DNA of 10,039 nt from Bacteroidota bacterium (GTDB lineage Bacteria > Bacteroidota > Ignavibacteria > Kapaibacteriales > UBA2268): the NCBI GenBank assembly GCA_017428585.1, contig JAFRQN010000181.1:1-10039 (forward strand), given 5' to 3'. Positions 1 to 7,407 of this stretch are shown here, piece by piece (the first letter of the stretch is position 1; every line of letters begins with the position of its first letter). The notes beneath the pieces are model-generated. The model had not been told where the DNA came from and ran no database searches. It was given only the letters and a program-made list of their open reading frames with translations. The position numbers and the translations under genes were made by a program.

Positions 1-46
1 AGGACTGAAAATCCTTGTGTCGGGGGTTCAATTCCCTCCCTAACCA
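1..46 (+). tRNA. tRNA-Phe (GAA), 3' part, cut by window edge
   Basis: The window opens inside the anticodon arm. Bases 1-4 are the 5' side of the anticodon stem, 5-11 form the seven-base loop CTGAAAA with anticodon GAA (7-9), and 12-16 (TCCTT) close the stem. A five-base variable region (17-21) follows. The T arm is GGGGG (22-26), loop TTCAATT (27-33) and CCCTC (34-38), with one G-T pair. The 3' acceptor strand CCTAACC (39-45) and discriminator A (46) end the molecule. The next bases are CTTT, so CCA is not encoded and must be added after transcription. The acceptor 5' half and D arm lie outside the window, so full folding cannot be checked, but the anticodon and arm lengths are unambiguous. 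Confidence 0.93.
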
Positions 47-82
47 CTTTATTTTTTTAAACAAAACATAGGATTTATCAAT

Positions 83-244
83 ATGTTATCAACTGCAATT
101 ATAGACGTAGTAATTATAATAGCTTTAGGAATTGTTAATTCTAAGCTTTCAAAAATTCCTGGTTGGCTCCATACAGTAATAACAATAGTTTCAATACTTT
201 TTGGAATCCATCTTCTTTATAATTTATATCTTATTATATTTTAA
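83..244 (+). CDS. Small putative membrane protein, 53 aa, function unknown
   Basis: An ATG at 83 opens a 53-codon frame ending in TAA at 242-244. AGGA at 70-73 lies nine bases before the start, the same arrangement seen upstream of the M16 peptidase gene, which favours a real gene. The product is very hydrophobic. Residues about 4-19 (TAIIDVVIIIALGIVN) and about 30-52 (from HTVITIVSILF to the end) look like two membrane helices joined by a short loop with two lysines and IPGW. This suggests a two-pass inner-membrane miniprotein. It sits 36 bases after tRNA-Phe and ends 37 bases before a strong hairpin terminator, so it could be read from the tRNA promoter. I do not recognise a family. An AT-rich sequence can give hydrophobic ORFs by chance, so confidence is moderate. 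Confidence 0.5.
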   Translation: MLSTAIIDVVIIIALGIVNSKLSKIPGWLHTVITIVSILFGIHLLYNLYLIIF

Positions 245-246
245 TA

Positions 247-275
247 TAATATAAATTAATATAAATTAATATAAA
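247..275. repeat. Short AT-rich tandem repeat, 10-bp period
   Basis: The unit ATAAATTAAT occurs exactly twice (251-260 and 261-270). The period continues for a few bases on each side, covering about 29 bases. It lies between the small membrane ORF and its terminator. No function is evident, and simple-sequence slippage in AT-rich DNA is the likely origin. Confidence 0.5.
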
Positions 276-281
276 GTTTAT

Positions 282-314
282 AAAAAAGAGCAATATAAAA
301 TATTGCTCTTTTTT
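282..314. terminator. Bidirectional hairpin terminator (copy A)
   Basis: AAAAAAGAGCAATA (282-295) pairs perfectly with TATTGCTCTTTTTT (301-314) around the loop TAAAA (296-300). On the plus strand the stem runs into seven T residues (309-315), giving a factor-independent terminator for the small membrane ORF and possibly tRNA-Phe. On the minus strand the stem also ends in a T tract, and it sits just past the 3' end of the M16-derived pseudogene fragment. The 33-base core is identical to the hairpin at 580-612 downstream of the intact M16 gene, showing that it was duplicated with the gene end. Confidence 0.85.
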
Positions 315-322
315 TATTACTG

Positions 323-570
323 TTATTCATCGTCTCAAGTATAATAACTATGCCTGTAATATTCTTATCAAAATTTTTGCATAATCTTCTATAAATGACA
401 ATCCACTGCCTGTGTTATCATATTATTAAATAACATTTTACACATAATCATTTTTTCATTTTCTTGCTTCAATTCCGCTTTTGCTTTATCCAAATTCTCT
501 TTTGAAGTTCCATTTTTTTGTACTTCAGTAATTTTTTAACGTTGTCTATTAACTTATCTATTCTTATATG
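323..570 (-). pseudogene. Decayed fragment of a duplicated M16 peptidase 3' end
   Basis: This stretch aligns by eye with the last ~320 bases of the adjacent M16 peptidase gene (about 627-947), in the same orientation. Bases 492-528 are an exact 37-nt match to 865-901. Bases 379-420 resemble 739-780, and 323-360 resemble 627-665. Moving along the alignment, the offset changes by 1, 55, 13 and 4 bases, so the fragment carries at least four deletions. None is a multiple of three. Minus-strand translation gives recognisable pieces in different frames: EVQKNGTSKENLDK, identical to the intact protein; LSFIEDYAK for LSFIKDYAK; and FDKNITGIVIIL for FDKNFARVVLM. In-frame stops and shifts exclude a functional product. 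No upstream coding part remains: similarity fades around 570, just before the intact gene's terminator. A partial tandem duplication or a nearly deleted full paralogue would both fit. Confidence 0.88.
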
Positions 571-579
571 AATGTATAA

Positions 580-612
580 AAAAAAGAGCAATATAAAATA
601 TTGCTCTTTTTT
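580..612. terminator. Hairpin terminator of the M16 peptidase gene (copy B)
   Basis: AAAAAAGAGCAATA (580-593), loop TAAAA (594-598) and TATTGCTCTTTTTT (599-612) form a perfect 14-bp stem. Read on the minus strand it lies 14 bases past the M16 stop codon and continues into a T tract (A run 578-585 on the plus strand), as expected of an intrinsic terminator. The 33 bases are identical to 282-314. The plus-strand side also ends in six T residues, so it can stop transcription from both sides. Confidence 0.87.
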
Positions 613-626
613 ATGTTTAATTAATT

Positions 627-3473
627 TTAATCATCGTCTTCAGGCATGAGAACTACGCGTGCAAAGTTTTTGTCGAATGTTAAGTATTTTTTCGCAGCAT
701 CTTGAATATCTTTTGCAGTTACTTTATCTATTTTTTTAGCATAATCTTTTATAAATGATAAATCTCTGCCTGTATAATCATATTGTTGAATAACACTTAA
801 CCAATAACTATTTTCTTTAACATTTCTTTCATATTCTTGTTTCAATATTGCCTTTACCTTATCTAAATTCTCTTTTGAAGTTCCATTTTTTTGTACTTCA
901 GCAAATACTTCTTTCACGCCGTCTATCAACTCATCTACTCTTGTAGGATCACAGCCATAATATACTAATGTCTTTAAACTTGGAGTAGGTACACTGTTAA
1001 TATTCATTCCAATTCCTATACCATAAACACCGCCTTTTTCTTCACGAATTTCTTCTCTTAATCTAATATTTAATATTTCTTTAAGCATATTTACTTTCAA
1101 AATATTATCAGAAGTATAATCAAATTTATCATCATATTTTATAACAAGACGAACTGTTGATTTTGGTTCAATTCCTTTTTTAACAGTTTTGCTAAATTTT
1201 CCAGACTGCATATTGATGCCCATATCCTTCCAATTTTCTTTCTTGTTAGTACTTGGCAAGCTTGCAATATATTTTTCTATTAATGGTTTTATTTCATCCA
1301 TGCTGAATGAACCAACAAATAAGAATGTGAAATTTGATGCATCAGAAAAACGTTCTTTGTAAATTTCAAATGCTCTATTTAAATCTAAATTATTAAGTTC
1401 TTTTGTTGTAAATGGCATTTTACGAGCATCATAGTTACTCATGAAAGCAGTCAATGTATCTGACAATACATTTTCTGGAGTTTTATCTCTATTCTTCAAA
1501 ATATCTGATGATTTTGAAATAAATGATTTAAATGCATCAGAATCTTTTCTTGGTTCTGTAAACTGCATATTTAATACTTGGAAGAATGTTTCCATATCCT
1601 TTGGAGTAGTACTGCCGCTCATTCCCTGTGAATAATCACCAATATAAGGACTTACTCTGACAATTTTACCTTGTAAAACTTTTGATAATTTTACAGAACT
1701 CCAATCGCCTAAACCACATTCATCTATTATATCTGCAGCATTTGATGCATTATGATAATCACTTAATTTAGAATACAATGAAGCACCGCCTTTTGACCAG
1801 CAACTAAACAATATTTGATCATTTTTATAATCAGTTGGTTTTAATAATACTCTTGCACCATTAGATAATTTTAATTCAACTATATCAAAATTCTTTAAAT
1901 TTTTAGTTGAAGTAATTTTTCCAGGAGTTGGAATCTTAGACATTAATGGTTTATCGCCAATATCATCAACGTATGGATCATATTTTGCTGTACGAGCTTT
2001 ATTTAAAACTTCTAATAATTCTTTTTCAGTAGGTTTTTCTGTACTTGATTCAGGAAGACTTGCTGTTATAACAATATTATTATCTGATATTAAATTTGAT
2101 ACCATTTGATTAAGTTCATTCAAATAAATATCATTCATAAATTCTTTAACAAGAGTAAATTCATCTTCAATACCTGGCATTGCATAGCCTAAATCAAAAT
2201 ATTGATAAATTTCTTGTGCCAAATTTATTGATTCTGTTTTATCTCTTTCATTATATTGTTTTTCCATTTGAGCTATTAACTCTTCTTTTGTTCTCTTCAA
2301 TTCTGAAGCAGTAAATCCGTGTTGATCAACTCTAAAGAGTTCTGCCAAAGCTGCTTCAAAACCTTTATTTAATTTTCCAGAAACAGGAATTGATATAAGT
2401 TGTAATGTACTTATATTGCCTATACCTAAACTACCAACACCACCAAAAGCAGCTAAAAATGGAGGTTCAGGCAATTGAGTAAGTTCATTTAATCTTCTTG
2501 ACAACATTTGTCCAACAAGTTGTTCTTTATACAATTGTCTCAATCCATTGTAAGTAGATTTATCTGATTCAGGATGTTTAAAATATACAGCAAGTTGAGC
2601 GTATGGCAACTCTTTATCGTATGCTATAGATACCAATGGTTCTTTATTGTCTTTTATAGGATATAAGCCTTTATCTTTTTCTGCGCCTTTTCCTCTAAAT
2701 TTATAATCTCTAAATTTTTCTTTAATAAGACTGATTATTTTATCAGCATCTATATCACCAACTACTATAATAGCTGATAAATCTGGACGATACCAATCAT
2801 TATAAAATTCTACAAAACGTTCTCTTGGAGCATTTTTAATTACTTCTTCCAATCCTATAGGCATTCTTTCTGCATATTTTGAACCATTTAATAAGATAGG
2901 AAAATGTTTGTCCTGCAATCTTTGAGCAGCACTATTGCGTAATCTTTTTTCTTCAAGAATAACGCCGCGTTCTTTTTCTATTTCTTCTTTATCAAATGAA
3001 ACATAATTTGCCCAATCACACATAACCTGAATACCAGTTTCTACCATTCCTGGTTTATCAACAGGAAGAGTCAGAGTATAACGGGTTACATCAAAACTTG
3101 TATAAGCATTTAAGTCAGAACCAAATCTTACACCAGTTGATTCCAAAAACTGTACTAATTCATTTTTTGGAAAATGTTTTGTTCCATTAAAACACATGTG
3201 TTCGATAAAATGAGCTAAACCGCGTTGATTTTCTTCTTCTTGAACAGAACCAGCACGTGTTACTAATTGTATTTCAACTCTTTTTTCTGGTTTTTTGTTT
3301 TCTAATACAAAATAAGTAAATCCACTTTCTAATTTACCAGTTCTAACTTTGGAATAAAGTGGTATTTTTGCATCAGGGTTTTTTGCTTTTACAGCAGCAC
3401 TTAAATCAACGTTAAATAGTAGTACAAATGCAATAAATATACTTGCTGCTTGTAAAAAGAATGATCTTTTCAT
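627..3473 (-). CDS. Exported two-domain M16 (pitrilysin/PqqL-like) zinc metallopeptidase
   Basis: This 948-residue protein resembles the insulinase/pitrilysin family, which degrades peptides inside a closed chamber formed by two M16 halves. Residues 1-27 form a signal peptide: KR, then a hydrophobic stretch at about 4-22, with a likely cleavage after SAA. The inverted zinc motif HFIEH is at 88-92, within GLAHFIEHMCFNGT. By family alignment the distal zinc ligand should be E175 in ERGVILEE. The C-terminal half lacks a zinc motif but keeps the R-x6-Y pair, R810 and Y817 in REEKGGVYG, which aligns substrate in this family. Length is typical for periplasmic Bacteroidota-type M16 proteins. The ATG is supported by AGGA (3483-3486) nine bases upstream. 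The gene lies 173 bp downstream of the M3 peptidase gene on the same strand, with a hairpin between. It is intact, but a broken copy of its 3' end follows. Substrate is unknown; PqqL-type processing is one possibility. Confidence 0.93.
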   Translation of the reverse strand: MKRSFFLQAASIFIAFVLLFNVDLSAAVKAKNPDAKIPLYSKVRTGKLESGFTYFVLENKKPEKRVEIQLVTRAGSVQEEENQRGLAHFIEHMCFNGTKHFPKNELVQFLESTGVRFGSDLNAYTSFDVTRYTLTLPVDKPGMVETGIQVMCDWANYVSFDKEEIEKERGVILEEKRLRNSAAQRLQDKHFPILLNGSKYAERMPIGLEEVIKNAPRERFVEFYNDWYRPDLSAIIVVGDIDADKIISLIKEKFRDYKFRGKGAEKDKGLYPIKDNKEPLVSIAYDKELPYAQLAVYFKHPESDKSTYNGLRQLYKEQLVGQMLSRRLNELTQLPEPPFLAAFGGVGSLGIGNISTLQLISIPVSGKLNKGFEAALAELFRVDQHGFTASELKRTKEELIAQMEKQYNERDKTESINLAQEIYQYFDLGYAMPGIEDEFTLVKEFMNDIYLNELNQMVSNLISDNNIVITASLPESSTEKPTEKELLEVLNKARTAKYDPYVDDIGDKPLMSKIPTPGKITSTKNLKNFDIVELKLSNGARVLLKPTDYKNDQILFSCWSKGGASLYSKLSDYHNASNAADIIDECGLGDWSSVKLSKVLQGKIVRVSPYIGDYSQGMSGSTTPKDMETFFQVLNMQFTEPRKDSDAFKSFISKSSDILKNRDKTPENVLSDTLTAFMSNYDARKMPFTTKELNNLDLNRAFEIYKERFSDASNFTFLFVGSFSMDEIKPLIEKYIASLPSTNKKENWKDMGINMQSGKFSKTVKKGIEPKSTVRLVIKYDDKFDYTSDNILKVNMLKEILNIRLREEIREEKGGVYGIGIGMNINSVPTPSLKTLVYYGCDPTRVDELIDGVKEVFAEVQKNGTSKENLDKVKAILKQEYERNVKENSYWLSVIQQYDYTGRDLSFIKDYAKKIDKVTAKDIQDAAKKYLTFDKNFARVVLMPEDDD

Positions 3474-3581
3474 TTTTTCTAATCCTTAAAATTTTTATTA
3501 AATATTTACAAAACAGTGAAAAAAACATTAAAAATTAATTCAATACTACTCCTAAATATTTAAATCCATGTTAAATTATAC

Positions 3582-3616
3582 GTAGTTAAAGAGTTATTGT
3601 TACACTCTTTAACTAC
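3582..3616 (-). terminator. Intercistronic hairpin, probable terminator of the M3 peptidase gene
   Basis: GTAGTTAAAGAGT (3582-3594) and ACTCTTTAACTAC (3604-3616) form a perfect 13-bp stem with a nine-base loop. It begins 30 bases past the stop codon of the M3 peptidase gene and lies 108 bases before the M16 start. On the minus strand the stem is followed by GTATAATTTAAC, only mildly T-rich. It may therefore be a weak terminator, an attenuating structure or an mRNA-stabilising hairpin rather than a full stop. Confidence 0.6.
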
Positions 3617-3646
3617 ATATATTAATCACACTACAATCAAATATAT

Positions 3647-5779
3647 TTATTTTTTAAAACCTTTTCTTTTTAAGAATGCATCTATTTTTGGATCAGAGCC
3701 TCTAAAATTACGGTATAAAACATCAGCATCTTCACTTGCACCTTTTTCTAATAAACAAGTTCTAAATTTAGTTGCTACTTCTTTATTAAATACATCACCT
3801 GTTTCTACAAATGCTTGATATGCATCAGCATCAAGAACAGCTGACCAAGTGTAAGCATAATAACCAGCAGAATAACCTACATCGCTTCCAAAGATATGAT
3901 TGAAATACCAGCTGCTGTAGCGTGGTGCTATTTCTTTAATCAAACCCATCTTGTTCATAGAAGCAGTTTCAAATTCAACAGCATCGCGTTGATTTGTATC
4001 AGCTATCATGTGCCAATCCATATCTAATATAGATGCAGCAATAAGCTCTAAAGTAATGAAACCTTGATTGAATGTTTTTGCTGCTTGTATTTTTTCTACT
4101 AAGCTGTCAGGAATAACTTCTCCTGTTTTATAATGTTTTGCATATAATTTCAACATTTCTGGAGCAAATGTCCAATTTTCACAAATTTGAGAAGGCAATT
4201 CAACAAGATCGCGAGGTACATTAGTTCCTGATATTGATCTGTATTTACATTTAGTTACTAATCCATGTAATGCATGTCCAAATTCATGGAATAATGTTTC
4301 TGCTTCATCAATGCTAAGAAGTGATGGAGTATTTCCAACAGGTCTTGTAAAGTTGCAAACATTAACTATAACAGGAATAACTCGTTTTCCATCTTTTACA
4401 TATTCTTCTCTAATATTATTCATCCAAGCACCTGCACGTTTGCCTGCTCTTGGGAAATAATCAAAATACATAATACCTAAAAGTTCGCCGTTTTCATCTT
4501 TAACTTCGAATGTTTCTACTTCTGGATTATAAACAGGTAAATCTGTTCTTTGTTCAAAAGTCAAGCCATATAATTTTTCACTTAAAGTAAATACACCTTT
4601 TCTAACATTATTTAATTCAAGATAAGGACGTATTTCATCTTCATTTAAATTATATTTTTCTTTACGTACTTTTTCTGCATAATACCACCAATCCCATGGT
4701 TCTAATTTAAAGTTTCCACCTTCCTTGTCAATAATTTTCTGCATTTCTGCAACTTCAGCTTTAGCAAATGGAATAGTTGTTGTTGCAATATTTTTAATTA
4801 AATCGTATGCATTTTTAGCTGTTTTTGCCATATTATCGCTAATAACAAAATCAGCCCATGTCTTATATCCCATTAAATTAGCTTTTTGTGTACGAAGTAC
4901 AACTATTCTTTCAATAATCTTTTTATTATCTAAATTATCATTATTATTACATTTGTTTATATATGCTTTATACATTTTTTCACGCAATTCACGTTTGTCT
5001 GCAAATTGCATAAATGGTATCCAACTTGGTTTATCAAGAGTAAATATATAACCATTAGTATTTTCTGCTTTTGCTAATTCAGCAGCTGCTGTACGAATAG
5101 ATTCTGATAGACCAGAAAGATCATTTTCATCTGTAATAACAAGTTTAAACTTTTTATTTTCTTCTAATAAGTTTTTACCAAAATTAGTTGTCAATTTAAC
5201 CAATTCTTCATTGATTTTTTTCATTTTCTCTTTATCTTCTGGTGATAAATTTGTACCACCTCTAACAAAAGATTTATAGTATTTTTCAACTAATTTTGCT
5301 TCTTCGCCTTGAAGACCTAATTTGTCAATATTTTCATATACGCTTTTAACACGGTTGAATAAAGCTTCATTCATATTGATGTCATCATAGTGACTTGTCA
5401 ATATTGGACCATATTCTTCTTCTATTGCCTGCATTTCAGGATTGCCATCCGCTTCAGACACATTAAAGAATACAGAAACAACATTATTAAGCAATTCACC
5501 TGAATTTTCCAATGCTAAAATAGTATTTTCAAATGTTGGTTCATCTGGATTGCTTACGATTGCTTCTATTTCTGCGTTATGCTGCTTTAATCCTTCATCA
5601 AAAGCAGGTTTATAGTGTTCTACCTTTATTAAATCAAAAGGTGGTACACCATAAGGAGTATCCCATTCAACAAAGAATGGATTTCCATCTTTAGTAGGCT
5701 CTTGTGCCTCTTTTTGCTGCTTATTACAAGCAGTCATTGTTAACATGATAGCCATAAATGCTACTAAAATTTTTTTCAT
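3647..5779 (-). CDS. dcp: M3-family peptidyl-dipeptidase (Dcp/oligopeptidase A-like), lipoprotein
   Basis: This 710-residue thimet-oligopeptidase-family zinc peptidase probably removes dipeptides from the C-termini of short peptides. The N-terminus is a lipoprotein signal (MKKILVAFMAIMLTMTAC); C18 is the likely lipidated cysteine, followed by a polar linker rich in K, Q and E. The -3 residue of the lipobox is Met, slightly atypical. A helical N-terminal domain (about 30-270) caps the catalytic domain. H498-E499-F-G-H502 is the zinc-binding HExxH, and E527 in VELPSQ sits 29 residues after the first His, the family spacing for the third ligand. The substrate-binding segment starts at H628 (HIFGSDVGYSAGYYAYTW) with its tyrosines. 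Length fits Dcp. The upstream AGG (5785-5787) is only a weak ribosome-binding match. It precedes the M16 gene on the same strand. Both products would act outside the cytoplasm, so joint peptide scavenging or turnover is a reasonable inference. Confidence 0.92.
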   Translation of the reverse strand: MKKILVAFMAIMLTMTACNKQQKEAQEPTKDGNPFFVEWDTPYGVPPFDLIKVEHYKPAFDEGLKQHNAEIEAIVSNPDEPTFENTILALENSGELLNNVVSVFFNVSEADGNPEMQAIEEEYGPILTSHYDDINMNEALFNRVKSVYENIDKLGLQGEEAKLVEKYYKSFVRGGTNLSPEDKEKMKKINEELVKLTTNFGKNLLEENKKFKLVITDENDLSGLSESIRTAAAELAKAENTNGYIFTLDKPSWIPFMQFADKRELREKMYKAYINKCNNNDNLDNKKIIERIVVLRTQKANLMGYKTWADFVISDNMAKTAKNAYDLIKNIATTTIPFAKAEVAEMQKIIDKEGGNFKLEPWDWWYYAEKVRKEKYNLNEDEIRPYLELNNVRKGVFTLSEKLYGLTFEQRTDLPVYNPEVETFEVKDENGELLGIMYFDYFPRAGKRAGAWMNNIREEYVKDGKRVIPVIVNVCNFTRPVGNTPSLLSIDEAETLFHEFGHALHGLVTKCKYRSISGTNVPRDLVELPSQICENWTFAPEMLKLYAKHYKTGEVIPDSLVEKIQAAKTFNQGFITLELIAASILDMDWHMIADTNQRDAVEFETASMNKMGLIKEIAPRYSSWYFNHIFGSDVGYSAGYYAYTWSAVLDADAYQAFVETGDVFNKEVATKFRTCLLEKGASEDADVLYRNFRGSDPKIDAFLKRKGFKK

Positions 5780-6060
5780 ATCGACCTATTAATTATTATT
5801 AATAATATTTTTATTTTATTTTTATTATAATCACTTTTTTTATTCTAAAACTGAATACCATAAATAGTTATTAACTATATAATAATATATTATTTTGAAT
5901 TTAACAAAAATACTATTTTTTTTTTAATTTTATATTATATTATTCATAATATTTTCTTTTTTTTATAAACTACTCCTTTCTATCTTTTCTATATATTATA
6001 TTTTTTTCCTATTTTTTGTTATTTTTGTAATTGCAGTATTATATTTTATATATATTTTCT
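5780..6060. other. Divergent, extremely AT-rich promoter-containing spacer
   Basis: These 281 bases separate the divergent M3 peptidase (-) and ABC permease (+) genes and must hold a promoter for each. The sequence is almost entirely A and T with several T runs (for example 5916-5925). On the minus strand, 5912-5905 reads TATTTTTG, an exact fit to the Bacteroidota -7 element TAnnTTTG, but no TTTG -33 box lies at the right distance. On the plus strand TTG at 6016-6018 and TATATTTT at 6040-6047 are 21 bases apart but match poorly. No ORF, strong hairpin or RNA gene is visible. Confidence 0.4.
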
Positions 6061-7374
6061 ATGAAATTCACAAACAATAATAATTGGTCTAAAATAAACA
6101 TAATTATTCAACATGAATATTTAACAAAAATAAAAACTAAAGGATTTATCATTTCAACATTTTTAACTCCTTTAGTTATGGTATTAATTATATTAATTCC
6201 TGGTATTATAACATATTTTTCAATGACATCTGAAACAGAATTATCAAATAAAATTGCTATTATTGATAATTCTAAAACAGAGTTATCAAAATCCATAATA
6301 AAATCTCATCCAGAATTATATACATATACAACCAGTTCTGAAAAAGAATTAAAAAAAGATATTTTAGACAATAAATTAGATGGTTTTTTAGTTTTGCCTG
6401 ACTCACTGCTTACTGTAGGCATCATTAAACTTGTTACAAATGAATCTATTGGATTAAAAACAATAGAAAATATAGAATCCACAATTAATAGTGCAGTCAA
6501 GGATGAAAGGCTCCATTTTTATGGCATAACTAATGAAACAATAGATGAAATAAATAAATCTATTAAAATTGATGCCAGCAAAATTACCAAACAAGGCAAT
6601 GTAGAACAAGATAATTCGGAAATCAACTCTATAATAGGCTACATATTAGGGTTTATAATGTATGGACTTATGCTGACATACGGCAACCAGGTAATGCAGG
6701 GAGTAATAGAAGAAAAATCAAATCGTATTATTGAAATATTAAGCTCTTCCGTAAAGCCATTTCATATAATGCTTGGAAAAGTTATTGGAATAGGTGCAAT
6801 TGGCTTAACACAAATTATAATATGGTTAGTCGTAATAGGTGTTGCTGTTCTATTTGCAAGCAATTTAATTATGCCGTCAGATATTATGCAGCCTGATGAG
6901 ATGGCAGCATTGGGGAACGAAAATATTACTTCAGATATTCTATCAGATATTAATATATCTATTGGGCTTATGATATCATTTGTATTATATTTTTTGGCAG
7001 GCTATTTTTTATATGCAACATTGTTTGCCGCAATCGGATCTACTGTTGATTCGGCACAGGATGCTAACTATCTTTCAACAATAGTAGTTTTATTAATAGC
7101 AGTACCTATTTTAATTATTCAACATATAGTTCTTGAACCTGAAAGCTTATTGTCAACTATTTTATCATTGATACCGTTATTCAGTCCAATATTAATGCCT
7201 GTACGTATATCAATAATATCAATTCCATTATGGCAAATAATTATATCTTATATTTTATTAGTAATTACCTTTATACTATTTTTAAAACTTGGTTCTAAAA
7301 TATATAGATTAGAAATCCTCAGACATGGAACAAAAGTTACATTTAAGAAATTAATACAATGGATAAAAGCATAA
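6061..7374 (+). CDS. ABC-2 type transporter permease (NatB/YhaP-like)
   Basis: This is a 437-residue inner-membrane permease of the ABC-2 (NatB-like) family, which works with a separate cytoplasmic ATPase to export small molecules, ions or peptides. It starts with a cytoplasmic segment typical of the family (IIIQHEYLTKIKTKGFI) leading into TM1 at about 29-53. A soluble extracytoplasmic domain follows (about 54-188). Then come helices at about 190-210, 242-268, 301-326, 336-357, 366-384 and 391-412. The cytoplasmic loop after the second helix carries VIEEKSNRIIEILSSSVKP, the coupling-helix region characteristic of these permeases. I place the start at ATG 6061, because a longer frame from TTG 6031 adds only ten hydrophobic residues and has no ribosome-binding signal; no Shine-Dalgarno match is seen for either start. 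No ATPase gene adjoins it, which is unusual. It ends 33 bp before clpX and is probably co-transcribed with it. Confidence 0.88.
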   Translation: MKFTNNNNWSKINIIIQHEYLTKIKTKGFIISTFLTPLVMVLIILIPGIITYFSMTSETELSNKIAIIDNSKTELSKSIIKSHPELYTYTTSSEKELKKDILDNKLDGFLVLPDSLLTVGIIKLVTNESIGLKTIENIESTINSAVKDERLHFYGITNETIDEINKSIKIDASKITKQGNVEQDNSEINSIIGYILGFIMYGLMLTYGNQVMQGVIEEKSNRIIEILSSSVKPFHIMLGKVIGIGAIGLTQIIIWLVVIGVAVLFASNLIMPSDIMQPDEMAALGNENITSDILSDINISIGLMISFVLYFLAGYFLYATLFAAIGSTVDSAQDANYLSTIVVLLIAVPILIIQHIVLEPESLLSTILSLIPLFSPILMPVRISIISIPLWQIIISYILLVITFILFLKLGSKIYRLEILRHGTKVTFKKLIQWIKA

Positions 7375-7407
7375 TAAATAAACATAATAATATAAAATAA
7401 ACTTAAT

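Noticed and set aside
247..275. Possible CRISPR or iteron-like array in the AT repeat
   Set aside because: Units are only 10 bases, contiguous, fewer than three full copies, and low complexity.
323..570. Reading the 245-626 gap as a regulatory RNA or antisense RNA
   Set aside because: The similarity follows the protein-coding M16 gene end with frameshifts and is better explained as a pseudogene fragment; no promoter or RNA fold beyond the terminators was seen.
3597..3818. Plus-strand 73-codon open frame overlapping the hairpin and the M3 gene end
   Set aside because: Most of it is antisense to the M3 peptidase C-terminus, and its start lies within the hairpin loop; no independent support.
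4725..5051. Plus-strand 108-codon open frame inside the M3 peptidase gene
   Set aside because: It lies wholly antisense to a well-supported gene, and its hydrophobic product reflects the complementary codons.
5905..5912. Minus-strand TATTTTTG resembling the Bacteroidota -7 promoter element for the M3 peptidase gene
   Set aside because: No TTTG -33 element lies 19-21 bases upstream, and such matches are expected by chance in this T-rich spacer, so it is mentioned only in the spacer entry.
6031..6060. Upstream TTG start adding ten residues to the ABC permease
   Set aside because: The extension is AT-driven, has no ribosome-binding match, and the ATG at 6061 gives the N-terminus expected for the family.
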